Assembly: GCF_018991925.1 (NCBI RefSeq)
Contig: NW_024732415.1
Location: 1,604,338 to 1,668,337 of the forward strand
Source: Homarus americanus
Lineage: Eukaryota > Arthropoda > Malacostraca > Decapoda > Nephropidae
Reading direction: 5' to 3'
Length of the DNA: 64,000 nt
Shown: piece by piece, positions 24,840-36,358 of the stretch
How positions within the stretch are numbered: position 1 is the stretch's first letter
Layout of the letters: every line of letters starts with the position of its first letter
Notes under the pieces: generated by a model
Seen by the model: only the letters and a program-made list of their open reading frames with translations
What the model was told of the DNA's origin: nothing
Databases searched by the model: none
Program-made: the position numbers and the translations under genes

Positions 24840-25935
24840 AGGATTCGGGTGATAATGATTAGGGGGAATAGGGGAGAGTAAATAGGGGTGGGGAGGAGAG
24901 GAGAGTGTAGAAGTGGGGAGAGTGTGAAATTGGGGAAGAGTGCTTGCAAAGGTGGGGGAGAGTGGCAAAGTGAGAGGAAGTGTAAAGTGGGGAGAGTGTT
25001 GGGGTGGGGAGGAAAGTGTTGGGGTGGGGAGGGGGTGTTAGGAGTCAGAGGAATAGTGTAGAGGTGGGAGAGAGTGTGAGGGTGGGGAAGAGTGTAGGGT
25101 GAGGAGAGAGAATGTGAAAGTGGGAGAGTGTTGGAGTGAGAGGGAGAGTGTTAGGAGGTGGGGAGGAGAGTGTTGGGGTGGGGAGGGGAAGAGTGTTGGG
25201 AGTGGGGAGGAGGTGTGGGGTGGGGAGGGAGGTGTGGCTCAGGGGTGGGGAGGAGAGTGTGAGGTGGGGGAGGGGTCTTGGGGTGGGGAGGTGTGGGGTG
25301 CTGAGGGAGGAGTGTAGGGTGGGGGAGGGAGGTGTTGCAGGTGGGGAGGAGAGTGTTGGGGTGGGGGAGAGGGAGAAGTGTTAAGAGGTGGGAGGTGTGA
25401 GGGGTGGGGAGGAGAATGTGGGGTGGGGAGGAGAGTGTGAGGGTGGGGAGGAGAATGTGCGGTGGGGGAGGTGTTGGGGTGGGGAGGAGAGTGTTGGAGA
25501 TTGGGGAGGAAGTGTGGGGTGGGGGAGGAGGTGCTGGGGAATTGGGGAGGAGGAGAGTGTGGGGGTGGGGAGGTGTGGGGGTGGGAGGGGGAGTGCTGGG
25601 GGTGGGGAGGAGAGTGTTGGGGTGGGGAGGAGAGTCTGTTGGGGTGGGGGAGGGAGGTGTTGGGGTGGGGAGGAAGTGTTGGGGGTGGGGAGAGTGTTGG
25701 GGTGGGGAGGAGAGTGGGGGTGGGGGGAGGAGTGTTGGGGTGGGGGAGAGAGGTGTAGGGGTGGGAGAGAGTGTGGGAACAGGGAGAGAGTGTTGGGGTG
25801 CGGGGAGGAGGTGTTGGGGTGGGGAGGAGAGTGTTGGGGTGGGGAGAGAGTGTTGGGGTGGGAAGGAGAGTGTTGGGGTGGGAAGGAGAGTGTAGGGGTG
25901 GGGAGGAAAGTGTTGGGGTGGGGAGAGGAGAGAAA
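24840..25935. repeat. 1.1-kb G-rich minisatellite
   Basis: Units around GTGTTGGGGTGGGGAGGAGA (about 20 bp) with many variants. Strong strand asymmetry: the + strand is almost devoid of C. Four or more G-runs of 3-5 occur in nearly every 40 bp, so G-quadruplex formation is expected. Frames in both strands are low-complexity translations. Confidence 0.95.
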
Positions 25936-26859
25936 CTGGTTATTGTCTCTTCTCTCTTACTCTCTCCTCCTTTCACTTCTCTCTTCTCTTATCCTACTTT
26001 CTCTATCTTTCTGCCACGTTGCTGCTGTTGCTATGGCAGTTCACCGCTCCCTCTCTCACGGCCAGGCTCCTCCCTCCCACTTCCCTCCCTGCTTCCCCCC
26101 TCTCTCCCTCCCTCCCTCCTGCGCCTCGACTGTCACCCTCGTTGTTATTTACAGCTCATGAGTTACCTGGTCGGGATCTGCTTCGCATCTCTACGACTCC
26201 ATTATTAAACTGGGGAGGGGAGGGGGAGGTGGTGAGGGGGAAGGAGGGAGGGAGGGGGGAGGTGGTGAGGGGGGGAAGGAGGGAGGAGGGAGAGGTAAAT
26301 TTTGGTTTCTTTTGCGATTTGTCTCCTGAAGGTGTAACTCATGAGGGACTTACTGGACCTGAAGTACACGGCCACATACACACACACACGACCACACACA
26401 CGGTCATACAGTACACACGACCACACACAACCATACAATACACACGACCATACACACACGGTCATACAGTACACACGACCACACACAGCCATACAGACAC
26501 ACACACACACACACACACGGTCATACAGTACACACGACCACACACGGTCATACAGTACACACGGCCACACACGGTCATACAGTACACACGGCCATACACA
26601 GTCATACAGTACACACGGCCATACAGTATACACACACACACACACACACACACAGGCTGACCAGTTCATGTAACAGGTCTTCTATCAACACCTTAACTCA
26701 CCACCAGAGACCAGCCAAGCGACAGAAGTTCCTATACCACCATAATTTCTTCTCAATCCAGATATCGTCTACAAATGAACACAACTGAACACGTTAACAC
26801 ACAATACAGACGAACAAAGGAAGTTGATGAAGAATATATAAGGAATGTGATATTTTGGT

Positions 26860-26902
<43 letters not shown>

Positions 26903-27774
26903 AAGGCTTGGTTCAGTTTTTCCTTGATGTCTGTCTGCTCTTCTACTATCTCCTCTCCGGGCTTCCAGCCAGACAGACCAGCACAATTATGTTAGCGGAT
27001 TCCTGCCTCTGGGTGACAGTGTGGGTCATATTGTTCTGATGGGCACCTCAATCTGTTCTGATGGGCACCTCCTTCTGTTCTGATGGGCACCTCCTTCTTT
27101 TCTGATGGGCCCCTTCTCCTGTTCTGATGCATCCCTCCTGTTCTGAAGGGCACCTCCTACTTTTCTGCTGGGCCCCTCCTCCTGTTCTGAACGGCACCTC
27201 CTCCTGTTCTGATGGCCCCTTCTGTTCTGAAGCGCACCTCCTCCTGCTTTTATGGACCCTTCCTCCTGTTCTGATGGCCCCTTCCTCCTGTTCTGATGGC
27301 CCTTTCCTCCTGGTCTGATGGACCCTTCCTCCTGGTCTGATGGACCTTTATAATCTATTATTAGTAAGTTAATTAGCCTTTTTCTCTCTTTTAATGAGCG
27401 AACGATATCTGGGAGGGAGGGAGGGAGGGAGTGTCACATACAGAATGACTGTCACAGAAAACTATAGAAACTGCATTTTCTTCAGTTCGGCAAGTAAATC
27501 CATTCTCACGAACCCAAGTTAAGATATACATCTAACATACGATCTTTAAAGAATCACACATTACCTGAGCTAAAATAACCTACACTGAACCATTACCATG
27601 TCTCGTCTTGGGAAATATTTGCCGTACGAACCTTTAAGACTCTACCTTACTTGAATTAGCCGTGTTCTCTCACCTCATTTAAGGCAGCATATCTCACGCA
27701 CCATCTGGGGTCATGTTGAGGCCTAGGCAGAACGAGGCGTCGGTGTCCGGGATGATGAAAAAACTCGTCTCTAA

Positions 27775-27818
<44 letters not shown>

Positions 27819-27937
27819 GGGGGGGGCTTAAAGATGAGAGTGTCTAGGTACGAGGGGTTAAGGAGTCAAACTATAAAGGAGGAATAATCCAGGTACGGGG
27901 AGTATGAGTGTGTGGGAGGATGGTGAGTGACCCATTG
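25936..27937. other. Intergenic DNA with low-complexity arrays
   Basis: Pyrimidine-rich 25940-26135, then purine-rich 26210-26298. A ~28-bp array built on CGGTCATACAGTACACACGA lies at 26380-26650 and (GT)n at 26862-26901. A degenerate ~22-bp CTCCTGTTCTGATGG array is at 27030-27345, and (GT)n at 27778-27816. No gene recognised. Confidence 0.75.
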
Positions 27938-28807
27938 GAATTTTTAGACAAGCTTAATGATCTTGTCCATAGTATTACCTTCAAAATTGAAAGATAAATA
28001 AATGGATCCTTCCCATTTCTTGATATGCTTATAATGAGAAATGGTCATAACTATAAATTTAAGGTGTACAGAAAGCCTACACAGGTAGTTAGTTTCATGA
28101 ATTTTTTTATCGAGTAACCATGAGTCTACCAAAATGTCTTTTTTCTGCTGTTTTTTGAGATGTTTGCGTATTTGTGACCCTGAATTTATTGAAGAAGAAC
28201 TACAATACATTCAGTCCATCGCACATAACCTTGGCTACCCTTCATTGTTTGTTGATCGTTGTTTTAAAAGGGCTAAAAATCTCTTTATTCTACTCACACT
28301 AGACAAGTTCATACATTCAAGAATATTTTGTCTACCTTATCGCAATGAATTTGTCCCGTTAGTTCAATCCCTTATATTGTTAAACATTAATGCTGTTTTT
28401 AATTATGACTTAACTATTACTAATATATTAATCAAGAGCAGCCCAACCTTGAATGTAAATGGAAGTGTTTACTGTATTCCATGTAGCAATTGTAATGGAA
28501 ATTATGTAGGTCAGACTGGGAAAGCATTGCAACCTAGAATGAAACAACACAATTATAATATTAGAACAGCATCTGAGAGCAGTGCACTGTTCGTTCATAT
28601 AAGGAACAATAATCATCCCATGGATTGGGAAACAGTATAGAAGTGTTTAAATCACTATGTGTCACAGAAAGACTTCTGAGTGAAGCAAGTCTGATTAGAG
28701 AATTGAATTCTATAAACCTTTGTGATGGTCAGTACAAAACTGATAATATGTTACATAAATTTATTTGTCAGTGGCCTGAGGTTAAAAAATGCTTTGAAAG
28801 CATTTGA
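27938..28807 (+). pseudogene. Penelope-like retroelement remnant: reverse transcriptase end plus GIY-YIG endonuclease
   Basis: The first block (27938-28115) reads FLDKLNDLVHSITFKIER, a stop, then INGSFPFLDMLIMRNG and VYRKPTQ, the C-terminal reverse transcriptase region of Penelope-like elements. After a stop and frameshift the frame at 28134-28640 continues with LRICDPEFIEEELQYI and YPSLFVDRCFKRAK. It then enters a GIY-YIG-type endonuclease: VYCIPCSNCNGNYVGQTGKA (about residues 112-131), LQPRMKQHN, and an HIRNNNHPMDW segment. A further frameshift near 28625 continues with VTERLLSEASLIRELNS, the end of the domain. The Cys residues before the YVGQTGK motif are as expected for this family. Stops and frameshifts make it inactive. 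The 5' half is absent. Confidence 0.82.
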
Positions 28808-29130
28808 GGTAAATGTAGGGTAGATGATTAGTGGGTCTCAAGTTCTTTACCCGACTTGACCTGACTTGTTACGTACCTCAGTTTTTATAAACTTTTCTTT
28901 CCTGTGCGGTGGAGGTGGTGTGTGGTTTAGTGAATCCCATGTTATTGACCTGACCTGATGTTATGTAAGGTCACCCTTTGTATATAAGCCTCTCTCAGTC
29001 CCTGTAAATTCAGATGACTCTGAAGATCTCTTGAATAAAGACGAAAAGGTTAGGTGCTCCAGTGTTTCCCCTTTCCTGTGTGATTTTACCGAGATTTATC
29101 TTGTCCACGTTTCCATTGTGGATCTACATG

Positions 29131-29131
<1 letters not shown>
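28808..29131 (+). mobile_element. Probable 3' region of the Penelope-like element
   Basis: The 300 bp after the endonuclease frame carry no ORF but include TATATAAGCC at 28981, a CTGAAGA at 29020-29026 and CGAAA at 29042-29046. That spacing resembles the hammerhead ribozyme core reported in Penelope-like terminal repeats, but the stem II pairing I can draw is poor. The segment ends at a pure (AT)n tract. Assignment to the element is by position only. Confidence 0.35.

Positions 29132-29222
<91 letters not shown>
29132..29222. repeat. (AT)45 microsatellite
   Basis: This is an uninterrupted AT dinucleotide run of about 91 bp, lying exactly between the Penelope-like remnant and an I/jockey-like fragment. 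It can form cruciform or slipped structures. Confidence 0.97.
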
Positions 29223-29225
<3 letters not shown>

Positions 29226-29744
29226 CAGTGTCAAAGACGGAATAATTTAATTCAACCTCATGATAGCCCCGAGGCTCTTGGGTGGTGATCCAGACAACAG
29301 CGTTTCCAAGAAACTGGTAAATCTAAATGGGCCCAAACTACAGCTGCACAAAATGAGGTTGTTTGGACTAGACAATCTGTACAAAACTGAGACACAGCAG
29401 CATTACAACACCCACGTACCCGCCCATACGACTGGCCACACACAATCCTTAAATTTCCAGCACACCACCAAGGTGAGACCTCTTGAACACATACTTTTAA
29501 CTGCAGACTGAAAATAACATCACACATACGTTGTGACTCAGCCCAACGGTAATACAATAAAGGAATGAGAATCAATAACTGGACATCCACTCTACAAACT
29601 GAACTAGTTGTCATACTCACAACCACAGAACTTGTTGAAATCATTGCCACAGACTGTTACTGTCTCATCATCACTGACTCCTTATCCTCACTACTTAACT
29701 TTGACACCCTCAGCTTAGGTTGTCACGCGCTTGTGTCTGAAGCC
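29226..29744 (+). pseudogene. I/jockey-like retroelement fragment with RNase H piece
   Basis: Starting just after the (AT)n tract, the sequence parallels 44449-44831. First is a diverged block (29230-29290) around the gene segment GTCAAAGA..GAATAATT and GAGGCTCTTG. Then comes a 215-bp stretch (29529-29743) that differs from 44617-44831 at only one base that I can find. The shared stretch encodes RINNWTSTLQTELVVIL (29568 onward) and CYCLIITDSLSSLLN, a typical LINE RNase H segment with the Glu and Asp positions. Frame breaks, including the stop in AAGGAATGAG, are shared with the other copy. Confidence 0.72.
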
Positions 29745-29984
29745 TTGTTGACGAGAGTGTCAGGAACAGATACCAGATGAACAACGTTGTTACAGAGAAA
29801 TCCGACTGTGAGAAAGATTTAGGAGTTATAAGTAGGAATGTTAAACCAAGTCAACAATGTGTATTTGCTCGAAACAAGGCTAATAAAGTACTTGGGTTCA
29901 TACAAAGGCGTGTTAGTTACAAGACTAGCGAAGTTATCCTAAAATTATATCTTGCGCTTGTGAATCAACAGTGCCAAGAAGAAG
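29745..29984 (+). pseudogene. CR1-like reverse transcriptase C-terminal fragment
   Basis: The frame from 29777 reads VTEKSDCEKDLGV, then KPSQQCVFARNKANKVLGFI, YKTSEVILKLYLALV. This is the block just after the catalytic core in CR1/L2-group LINEs (usual form: EKDLGVxx...K..ANKxLGxIxR.........LYxALVRP). It breaks off after LALV, where the sequence enters an AATCAACAGTGCC tandem array. It abuts the RNase H piece without spacer. Confidence 0.72.
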
Positions 29985-30470
29985 AATCAACAGTGCCAGG
30001 AAGATGAATCAACAGTGCCAGGAAGATGAATCAACAGTGCCAGGAAGATGAATCAACAGTGCCAGGAAGATGAATCAACAGTGCCAGGAAGATGAATCAA
30101 CAGTGCCAAGAAAATGAATCAACAGTGCCAAGAAAATGAATCAACAGTGCCAAGAAAATGAATCAACAATCAACAGTGCCAAGAAGATGAATCAACAGTG
30201 CCAAGAAGAGGAATCAACAGTGCCAAGAAAATGAATCAACAGTGCCAAGAAGATGAATCAACAGTGCCAGGAAGATGAATCAACAGTGCCAAGAAAATGA
30301 ATCAACAGTGCCAGGAAGATGAATCAACAGTGCCAGGAAGATGAATCAACAGTGCCAAGAAAATGAATCAACAGTGCCAAGAAAATGAATCAACAGTGCC
30401 AAGAAAATGAATCAACAGTGCCTAAAAGAAGAATCAACAGTGCCAAGAAAATGAATCAACAACGCCTCAG
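29972..30470. repeat. 21-bp minisatellite, ~23 copies
   Basis: The unit is GAATCAACAGTGCCAAGAAA plus one base, with variants CCAGGAAGAT and CCAAGAAAAT. It starts immediately after the CR1-like fragment, whose last codons (GTGAATCAACAGTGCC) are the first unit. Confidence 0.96.
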
Positions 30471-32975
30471 CCAAGCGATGCATCTCTCGTGAAAGCTACG
30501 CCAAACGAACGCTCACCTAACCATACCCAATATGTAAAGTATATATGTAAACAAAGACGTTCCTTAATCCGACTACTGAGGAAAGGTAAACAGAGGCAAA
30601 ACTCGAGAATGATAGAATAGCGAATAAAAAAAAAGAATAAACACTGAAGTATATCCAGTTAAGAAAAACAAAACAAAAACAGTTCAATGCTAAACATACG
30701 TGAAAGTATTATGTAATTAAATTCCTGTGTGTACTGTACGCTACGAATTTGCCTGGAGTGTTTACATTAGTGACCGTTCGCGGCTTGGGTAAGGATTAAT
30801 ATTTTCTTATGCGAACGCTTCGACGCTCAGCAAAGGTCGATGGATCTCTTTCATTTTTTTTTTCTCTGACCAAACGTTTGTTGCCCTTGATGGAAATCGT
30901 TATTAAACACGATTTATTTGATTGTATCCTTAGAAGGTTCTATGTCCAAGGAAGCGTTATCAGTTAGGCGGGTGATGTCAAATGTCACCTGTCCAATTAA
31001 CATACTTTCACGCTACCTGTCTTTCATAGATGTTGGTAGTAGTGGTGGTAGTAGGTGTGCTAGTAGATGGTAAAGGTAGATGGTGGTAGTGGTGGCAGGT
31101 GGAGGAGGGTGGCCTTGCAAGACCAAGTGTGGTATAAGGGTCTACCACTAAGTTCTTGTCAGCCAACCCCGTAAAACCAGGACGAAGGGGGCAGGGAGGG
31201 GTCGGGTTAGGACTCCTGGGATGGTGGATAGGTCTCCTGTGACGGGGCTAGGACTCCTAACACGGGGGCTAGGACTCCTAACACGGGGGCTAGGACTTCT
31301 GGGATGGTGGATAGGTCTCCTGTGACGGGGGCTAGGACTCCTGGGATGGTGGATAGGTCTCCTGTGACGGGGGCTAGGACTCCTGGGATGGGAGCTAGTA
31401 CTGGAAATAGTGGCTAGGACTTGTGGGATGGTGGTTATGATGGGTCAGGGAAAGGGGTGAGGGTGAATCAGGAGGGAGGGAGGAAGGAAGGAAGGGGAGG
31501 GAGAAAGGGAGATGAGGGAGGGATGAAGGAAGGGAGGTGAGGGAGGGAAGGGAGGAAGGGAGAGGGGATGTCCGTGTTTGGTAGGATGGTGGGGGCCCCT
31601 ACCAAGGTCAACAGAAATACTCTCTCTCTCTCTCTCCACGGACATAAGCTATTTAATAAACAACATCATTACACTCCAAGCATCATCTCGAGTTAATACT
31701 TGCAATGATTAACAACTGAATCCCATCAACTCTTAATAACTTAATATAGTCCTAACCCCTTTCGTGACAACTGCCAGGCTTTCATAACAACCAGTGATTA
31801 ACGTTTTATTACTGTTGATATACTGCGGATATAAATGCTGTATATATGGGGAGGGAACACGTCCATATATGGCGATGCATTGGGGGAAAATAACGATACC
31901 TTTTGGGTTAGGTTAGGTTAGGTTAGGTTTACCCTCTAGGAGAGCCGCACGGTCGCCTCTGACACTGAGGAAAAGTCCCAATAGTGGCACCTTAACTGGT
32001 GATTTTCAAAGTAGCGTTTTATTTTATTTTAATTTATTTTAATACTTACGTGAGAGGTATTAGGTCCTTAAATACCTCTCACGCAGATGTGAATAACAAA
32101 GTGTGAGGCCAGACATACTGCCTCACTCCAAGGGAGGTGTGAATAACAAAGTGTGAGGCCAGACATACTACCTCACTCCAAGGCAGGTGTGAATAACAAA
32201 GTGTGAGGCCAGACATACTGCCTCACTCCAAGGCAGGTGTGAATAACAAAGTGTGAGGCCAGACATACTACCTCACTCTAAGGCAGGTGTGAATAACAAA
32301 GTGTGAGGCCAGACATACTGCCTCACTCTAAGGCAGGTGTGAATAAGTCAACCTCTATGTACAGAACTAAACAAACAATGTATTAGAAACACTCTGTAAC
32401 ATTCCACCATAATATCCTGACCACTGGGGGCTGTTATACACACCCTTAATGACCTCTACTCTGTAATCCTCTTGCGCTACCATTCACAGGATGAGCATGG
32501 GGTGCACAATAAACTAGCTGTTGTAAGTGGCAAAATTCTAAGAGAGAAAAAGAAAGAATGTCAAGCCGCCCGTAACATCTGACTACTACCATTACACAGT
32601 ACTACCATTACACAGTACTACCATTACACAGTACTACCATTACACAGTACTACCATTACACACTACTACCATTACACAGCACTACCACCATGATACCACT
32701 CCCTGACGTGTTACCGTGATGGACTCAGTAACACGCCTTTCGTAACACCAAAACACACCTGTACCGTATAGCTCATAGTGAAGAATAACAACAATGGCAG
32801 AGTTGTTGATGTGCTGTCATAAAGGGAAGGCTTAGAAGGGCCTGAGTAAATACAATGACCCAAACACATTATTTACACATCTGAGTTCTGTATGTTCGTG
32901 TATGGGTGTGTGTGTATGTGTGTGTGTGTGTGTCATGTGTCAAGTAATGTAAGAGATCCATAGAGTTTGTGCAGG

Positions 32976-33017
<42 letters not shown>

Positions 33018-33194
33018 GACATACTCTGATTTTAGACTTTCAAATAAAGTGTTAATGTTTGTCTGTATGTAAACAAGGAGGTGAAAGACTGTATGTAAAC
33101 AAGGAGGTGTAGGAAGAAGACTGTCTACATCACAAAAACTTTCCGCTAATCCCCTGAGAAGGTGGGGCAGTGATATGTACAGTCACCATTGTTT
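30471..33194. other. Intergenic DNA with several arrays
   Basis: A ~42-bp composite array of GGGCTAGGACTCCTGGGATG and ATAGGTCTCCTGTGACGG is at 31205-31435; TTAGG pentamers at 31908-31930. A 50-bp unit repeats five times at 32090-32345, and a 16-bp ACTACCATTACACAGT unit six times at 32585-32690. (GT)n occurs at 32906-32932 and 32979-33014. No gene recognised. Confidence 0.75.
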
Positions 33195-33726
33195 GTTTGC
33201 TTGATGGAGGAGGAGGGAAGGAGGGAGAGGGAGGGAGGAGGGAGAAGGAAGGAGAAGGAAGGAGAGAAGGAAAGGAAGGAAGGAAGGAATGATGGGGAAA
33301 GGAGGAGGAAAGAATGATGAGGGAAGGAGGGAGGAAGGAGGGAGGAAGGAGGGAAGAATGATGGAGAAGTGAGATGGAGGGTGATGGAGGAACGAGGAGG
33401 AGGGAGTGAGAGGGGGGGAAGAAGGGAGGGAATGAGGGAAGGGAAAGAGAGGGAGAAGGAGAGGGAGGAATAAGTGGAGGGAGGAAGTAAGAAGGGGAGG
33501 GAGGGAAAGAATGATGAAGGCAATGAGAGAAGGAGGGGAGGGAGAAATGGAAAGGAGGAATAGAGGAAAGGAAGAAGGGAGGGAACAAGGTAGGGAGGGA
33601 GAAAGGAGGAAGGGAGGGATGGAGGGAATAAAGAGTTTGTGAAAGAGGAAAATAAAAAAATAAGGGAGGGAATGAGTTAGTGAAGGAGGGAATGAGGGAG
33701 GGAATGAGGGAGAGTGAGGGAGAGAC
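33195..33726. repeat. 530-bp polypurine tract
   Basis: GGGAGGGA, GGAAGGA and GAATGA blocks with scarcely any C on the + strand. Potential triplex (H-DNA) former. The minus-strand frames are Ser/Pro/Leu translations of the tract. Confidence 0.93.
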
Positions 33727-33942
33727 AATCACATATAATTTTCCTTAAGTAACATATAATCCATACAAATATAACTATATAATTATACCAGTCAAAAGTA
33801 TAACTAGATCAGTAACTACAGGAGTGAGTACATGAGTTACTATATGGGTGAGTGGCCGCAAGAGTGCTTGAGTAACTGTGAGTGACGCCACCCACTAATG
33901 TGTAGAGAAGGACATTTGACATTGTTAATTATGAGTTGCACA

Positions 33943-33996
<54 letters not shown>

Positions 33997-33998
33997 TA

Positions 33999-34054
<56 letters not shown>

Positions 34055-34343
34055 GTCTCTATTTAGTTTACTCATTTTATCATTGTTTTTATAAGTATAT
34101 ATATGTTAATTTGTTTCCTGTGTTTGTTTGTACTTGTTTGGGTGTGTTTGTGTGTCTAGATGTCTCTTTGTGTTCAGGTAATTATCTTTGTGTATGTCTG
34201 TTTTTGTTTATGTTTATGTCATGTTTGTGTGTGTTTGTGTGTATGTTTGTGTGTGTGTCGTCGTATGTGTTTTAGTCAATTTTTTTGTTTTTGTTTTCAT
34301 ATCTGTGAATTTGTGTTTGTTTGCATCAAGATATTTGGTGGGT

Positions 34344-34419
<76 letters not shown>

Positions 34420-34461
34420 AGGGAGGAAGGGAAAGGTGTAGGAGAAGAGTTTGTAGTTGTT

Positions 34462-34507
<46 letters not shown>

Positions 34508-35289
34508 GGATAGATTTAAAAAGAAATAAGACAGACTGACAGACAAAAATAAACCAGACAGACAGATACACAGATTAACTAGTATATAAGTGACTTTCTG
34601 TCTGTACATTATATAATTATTTAGACAGTAATAGAGTGTCTGTTAAGCGAGTATACATAGTCATTATCGATATTATTATGATGTAGGTTTAAGTAACATG
34701 TGAGCTGTGGCCGGACACATCGATAAATTGTCGGATATTCCACTTTCTCCCTCATAATGTGACGGTCGAACTCACTTGATATTTAATGTAAGATCAGCCC
34801 TTTGTTTTTACTAGTATATATATATATTTTTTTTTCGTTCGGATTATTTTACATATTACTGTTGATAATTCTTGTAAGAAATCCGTAAATCCGGATTATT
34901 ATTCTATTTTGATCTGTGATACGGTGTAGGATTTTCATTTTCTTGTAGATATAATTTTCATGTTGAAGCAGAAAATGTCAAATTTTACAATACAGTGGAT
35001 ATTAAATGTTAATTCTAAACGCGCTACGAATACTTAATTAGATTCGTCTCTCCTTCAAACAACAACAAAAAACTATTGCCATCGATACTTATCACCTCTT
35101 CTCGACACGATCTGTTCGGTAGGCTTCGCTTCTGGCAATTATCACGCCTCACTACTTTTTTGACGGGCGGGATTTATTATTATTATTTTTTTAAGGAAAG
35201 TCCAACATCTTGTATACATGTCTGGTGCCAGTACTAAACGGCGAGAATTACCCAGTGGCGTTTATGAGACAAGGTCAAGATGCCTTCCT
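33727..35289. other. Intergenic DNA with microsatellites
   Basis: (CT)n at 33946-33993 followed by (GTCT)n at 34000-34048; GT-rich stretch 34120-34260; (GT)n at 34344-34417; (CAGA)n at 34463-34508. The remainder is AT-rich with no recognisable gene. Confidence 0.7.
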
Positions 35290-35935
35290 CCCTCCCTCCT
35301 TTACCTCGCTAGAGTTGACCGTTGACCTCTCCTTCCTCACTACCCCTTCTCTCTTTCCTCCTCCCCCCCTCCCCTTCACATACCCAACTCCCCACCTTCC
35401 CTTTTTTGACCTCCTCCCTCCATCCCTAACCCCTCCACATCACCCCCCCCATGACCCTTCCAGTGAACCTGCCTCTCTCTCCTCCCTCCTCCACCCTTGT
35501 AAAGCATCCCCTCCTCCCTTCCTCCCTCCCCAGTCTTTCAGAATCTCCCCTCTAACCTTTCCCTCCCCTCCCTCCCCTCTCCATCCCCTCCTCTTGTTTC
35601 TACTCTCCCCTCCATTAACCAACGACATTTCTTCCCCTCCCTCTCTCCCCATTCCCCATTCCATTTCCCACTCCCCTTTAGCCTTCACTTCTCCCATGAC
35701 TCCTCCCTCTCATTCCTCCCCTTCAACCTCTTGTTATTCAACCCTTTCTCCTACCCCCTTCTCCCCCCCTTTAGCCACCCTCGCCTCTTTGACCCCCCTC
35801 CTTCAGCCTCCCTCGCGCTCAGAACAGCCGTCAGACACCCCACCATTGCCCCTCTGATGACCTCCTGCCTTCCTCCCCTCCCCTCCCCCTGTCCCCACCT
35901 TCCCTCCCTTGGGCTCCTCCTCCTTGGTGTCTGTC
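35290..35935. repeat. 640-bp pyrimidine-rich tract upstream of the candidate promoter
   Basis: CCTCCC, CCCCTC and TTCC blocks dominate, with a few unique words. It ends just before the TATA box at 35944. It may be promoter-proximal GA/CT DNA or simple low-complexity sequence. The 215-codon + frame through it is not credible as a gene. Confidence 0.85.
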
Positions 35936-35943
35936 CCTGCTAG

Positions 35944-36018
35944 TATATAAGGTGTTCAGGACCTCCTCCGTGTCACAGTTGGCTTCTCTCCTTCAGTGCT
36001 TAAACTTATATACACCAG
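35944..36018 (+). promoter_or_regulatory. Candidate core promoter and non-coding first exon of the first Thr/Val-rich gene
   Basis: A TATATAA box occupies 35944-35950. About 31 bp downstream of its first T is an initiator-like TCACAGTT at 35973-35980, with the A at 35975 as the likely start. A 44-nt transcribed leader would then run to CCAG at 36018, directly followed by the strong donor GTAAGT (36019-36024). There is no ATG in the leader, so this would be a 5' UTR exon. The next good + strand acceptor that leads into a long open frame is TCTCTTGCAG at 39752, one base before the start codon of the 401-residue gene, implying a 3.7-kb intron. A 640-bp pyrimidine-rich tract lies immediately upstream. 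The elements are seen directly; linking the exon to the gene is inference, and transcript data would be needed. Confidence 0.55.
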
Positions 36019-36296
36019 GTAAGTAGTTGGGTCTTCTCAGGTGTGTAGTGTCAAGTATATGTTGTCAGTTGTGTGTGTGTGGTGTCAGGTGTGTGGTGTC
36101 AGTAGTGTTATGTTAGGTGTGTTATCAGTTGTGTGTGTGGTGTCAGGTGTGTGTGGTCATTAGTACCTCGACACATTGTACCCGTGTTGTGTTGTTTACC
36201 TGATGGCTGACAAGTATGAAGTTGAGTCTGTTAATGCGAGACAGTTCCCATTATTGTGGTAGAGAAATCATTGATGTTTATTATTGTATTATCATA

Positions 36297-36358
<62 letters not shown>

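Noticed and set aside
23562..26161. Long Pro/Ser- and Gly-rich frames (up to 257 residues)
   Set aside because: Translations of the 15-bp and G-rich arrays; open in several frames at once.
33130..33732. 200-residue Ser/Pro/Leu minus-strand frame
   Set aside because: Translation of the polypurine tract; three frames are open together.
35210..35857. 215-residue Pro-rich plus-strand frame
   Set aside because: Pyrimidine-rich tract upstream of the candidate promoter; no conserved features.
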